NCBI GenBank assembly: GCA_024509875.1
Contig: JAMPIV010012165.1
Span: forward strand, 26,135 to 90,134
DNA: 64,000 bases
Direction of reading: 5' to 3'
Origin: Oreohelix idahoensis
Lineage: Eukaryota > Mollusca > Gastropoda > Stylommatophora > Oreohelicidae
Numbering within the stretch: position 1 is the stretch's first letter; each line of letters starts with the position of its first letter. Below, piece after piece: positions 63,040 to 64,000 of the stretch. The position numbers and the translations under genes are program-made. The notes under the pieces are model-generated. The model worked only from the letters and a program-made list of their open reading frames with translations. It did no database searches and was not told the origin of the DNA.

Positions 63040-63046
63040 ATATATA
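62899..63046. repeat. Interrupted (TA)n array
   Basis: Two TA runs (62899-62937 and 62944-63046) broken by a short TAGTGTCTTATATTTTTTC segment. The right edge is the TA target of a Tc1-like element. Confidence 0.95.
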
Positions 63047-64000
63047 CTGTTCAAAAAAAGAAACGCATAGCTACTGAAGGCACACACATAGCCATAATTT
63101 TGACATTCAATAACTTTTTTAATTTAATGAGTTAATTGTTCAAATTGCACACAAGAATACCTTAGGGTTCAACCAATCAATTGACAGTTGTTTTGCATCT
63201 GGGTCACGAGAGTTTTTTGGCATACGGGCTTTCCCGTTAGTATGGTGTGTGGCCTCCTCTTGCATCGATCAGCGACTGGCATCTCCTGGGCATGGATGCG
63301 ATCAGACGTCTGATGTCGGCCTGTGGGATGGCTGCCCACTCTTCCTGGAGTGCCTGGAACAGATCACGACGATTGGCTGGAGCAACGTCTCGGCGACAAA
63401 CACGTCTATGTAGCTCATCCCACAGGTACTCAATCGGACTCATGTCTGGAGACAGGGATGGCCAGGGAAGGGTGAGAATGTTGTTGGCAGTCAGGAACTG
63501 CGTGGTCAACCATGCACAATGGGGTCTGGCGTTGTCCTGTTGAAACACAGACCTTTGGGCAGCCAAAAGTGGAAGGACATGGGGTCGAAGAATTTCATTG
63601 ACGTATCGTTGTGCATTCAAGCCTCCTTTAATGTGCACCAATTGACTCCTTCCGTTGTAACTGATCATTCCCCACACCATGGCACCTCCACCACCGTGCG
63701 GCGGAACTTCATCAACGCAATTTTGGGCAAAACGTTCATTTCACCTACGGTAGACGCTGCAACAAAAAGAAAGATTCGTCACTAAACCAGACACGTCTCC
63801 ATTGATTGTCAGCTGCCCAGGGATGATGCTGGTTGGCCCAAAGAAGTCGATTTTGGCGATGGCGGCGCGTAAGGACAGACCCTCGGTGAGGTCGTTGTGC
63901 CCAAAGGGTCATGGTTGAAGGGTAGCTGATGTAAACCTGTCTCTGAGGTGAGGAAGCCGATTAAAGGATCCTTCGCTGATGTTATCTCTCGGGATCTCTC
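63047..64000 (-). mobile_element. Tc1-like element C, same family as A, cut by window edge
   Basis: Begins CTGTTCAAAAAAAGAAACGC after TA (63045-63046), the same terminus as element A, and carries a homologous transposase on the minus strand. The other end lies beyond 64000. Confidence 0.93.
63237..64000 (-). pseudogene. Tc1-like transposase C, partial
   Basis: Minus strand. The 63237-63680 frame covers MVWGMISYNGRSQ, FQQDNARPH (Asp 2) and SPDMSPIEYLWDEL (Glu, DD34E spacing) to RGGHTPY with the natural stop, including the last 36 codons that element A lost. Upstream, WFSDESFF (Asp 1, about 63765-63795) is in another frame, so an indel near 63740 breaks the gene. The N-terminal DNA-binding part lies outside the window. 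Confidence 0.9.

Overview
This window is animal nuclear DNA made almost entirely of transposable elements, many nested in one another. I found no host protein gene, rRNA, tRNA gene or CRISPR array. Long-LTR Ty3/gypsy elements, APE-type LINEs, Tc1-like transposons, a tRNA-derived SINE and long (TA)n arrays point to an invertebrate metazoan. A mollusc or other lophotrochozoan is my guess from the look of the LINE families, but the sequence does not settle it.

Layout. 1-14 kb is a stack of insertions: a relic LTR (1-284), a truncated minus-strand gypsy element with one LTR (1.2-6.3 kb), and a plus-strand LINE-A copy broken by that LTR, by a 2.56-kb solo LTR (6416-8974, TSD CCCCC) and by a minus-strand LINE-B. 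This LINE-A copy abuts a minus-strand LINE-C that itself carries an unidentified 1.5-kb insert. 14-17.3 kb is mostly unassignable. 17365-26550 is a complete minus-strand gypsy element (element 1; TSD CACCC; tRNA-Pro primer site). 27.1-31 kb is a minus-strand RNase H-bearing LINE (LINE-I). 31941-42135 is a second complete gypsy element (element 2) with an uninterrupted 1361-codon Gag-Pol frame, sitting in a (TA)n array beside two Tc1-like elements (42143-43658, 43675-45289). 45460-45729 is a SINE with a 9-bp TSD. 46386-50698 is a full-length LINE-A with a 12-bp TSD, split by a LINE-B insertion. 50811-60386 is a second SINE split by gypsy element 3 (50910-60249), which holds a 148-bp LINE-B insertion. 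60.5-62.6 kb has LINE relics, and the window ends in a (TA)n array and a third Tc1-like element.

The most notable system is the gypsy family represented by elements 1, 2 and 3. All have the order gag, protease, integrase, reverse transcriptase, RNase H. Integrase before reverse transcriptase is the Ty1/copia order, although the proteins are of Ty3/gypsy type. Among Ty3/gypsy elements this is the hallmark of the Gmr1-like clade, best known from deuterostomes. The three have LTRs of at least 2.2 kb, related primer-binding sites and a shared Gag N-terminus with a coiled coil. Element 2 looks recent and nearly intact, element 1 is recent but has five frame breaks, and element 3 is an old, deleted copy.

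The nested junctions with target-site duplications give a relative chronology: SINE copy 2, then gypsy element 3 within it, then a LINE-B fragment within that; and LINE-A copy 1, then a gypsy element and a separate solo LTR within it. Limits: homologies were judged by eye from translated motifs and repeated strings, and LINE clade names are provisional.
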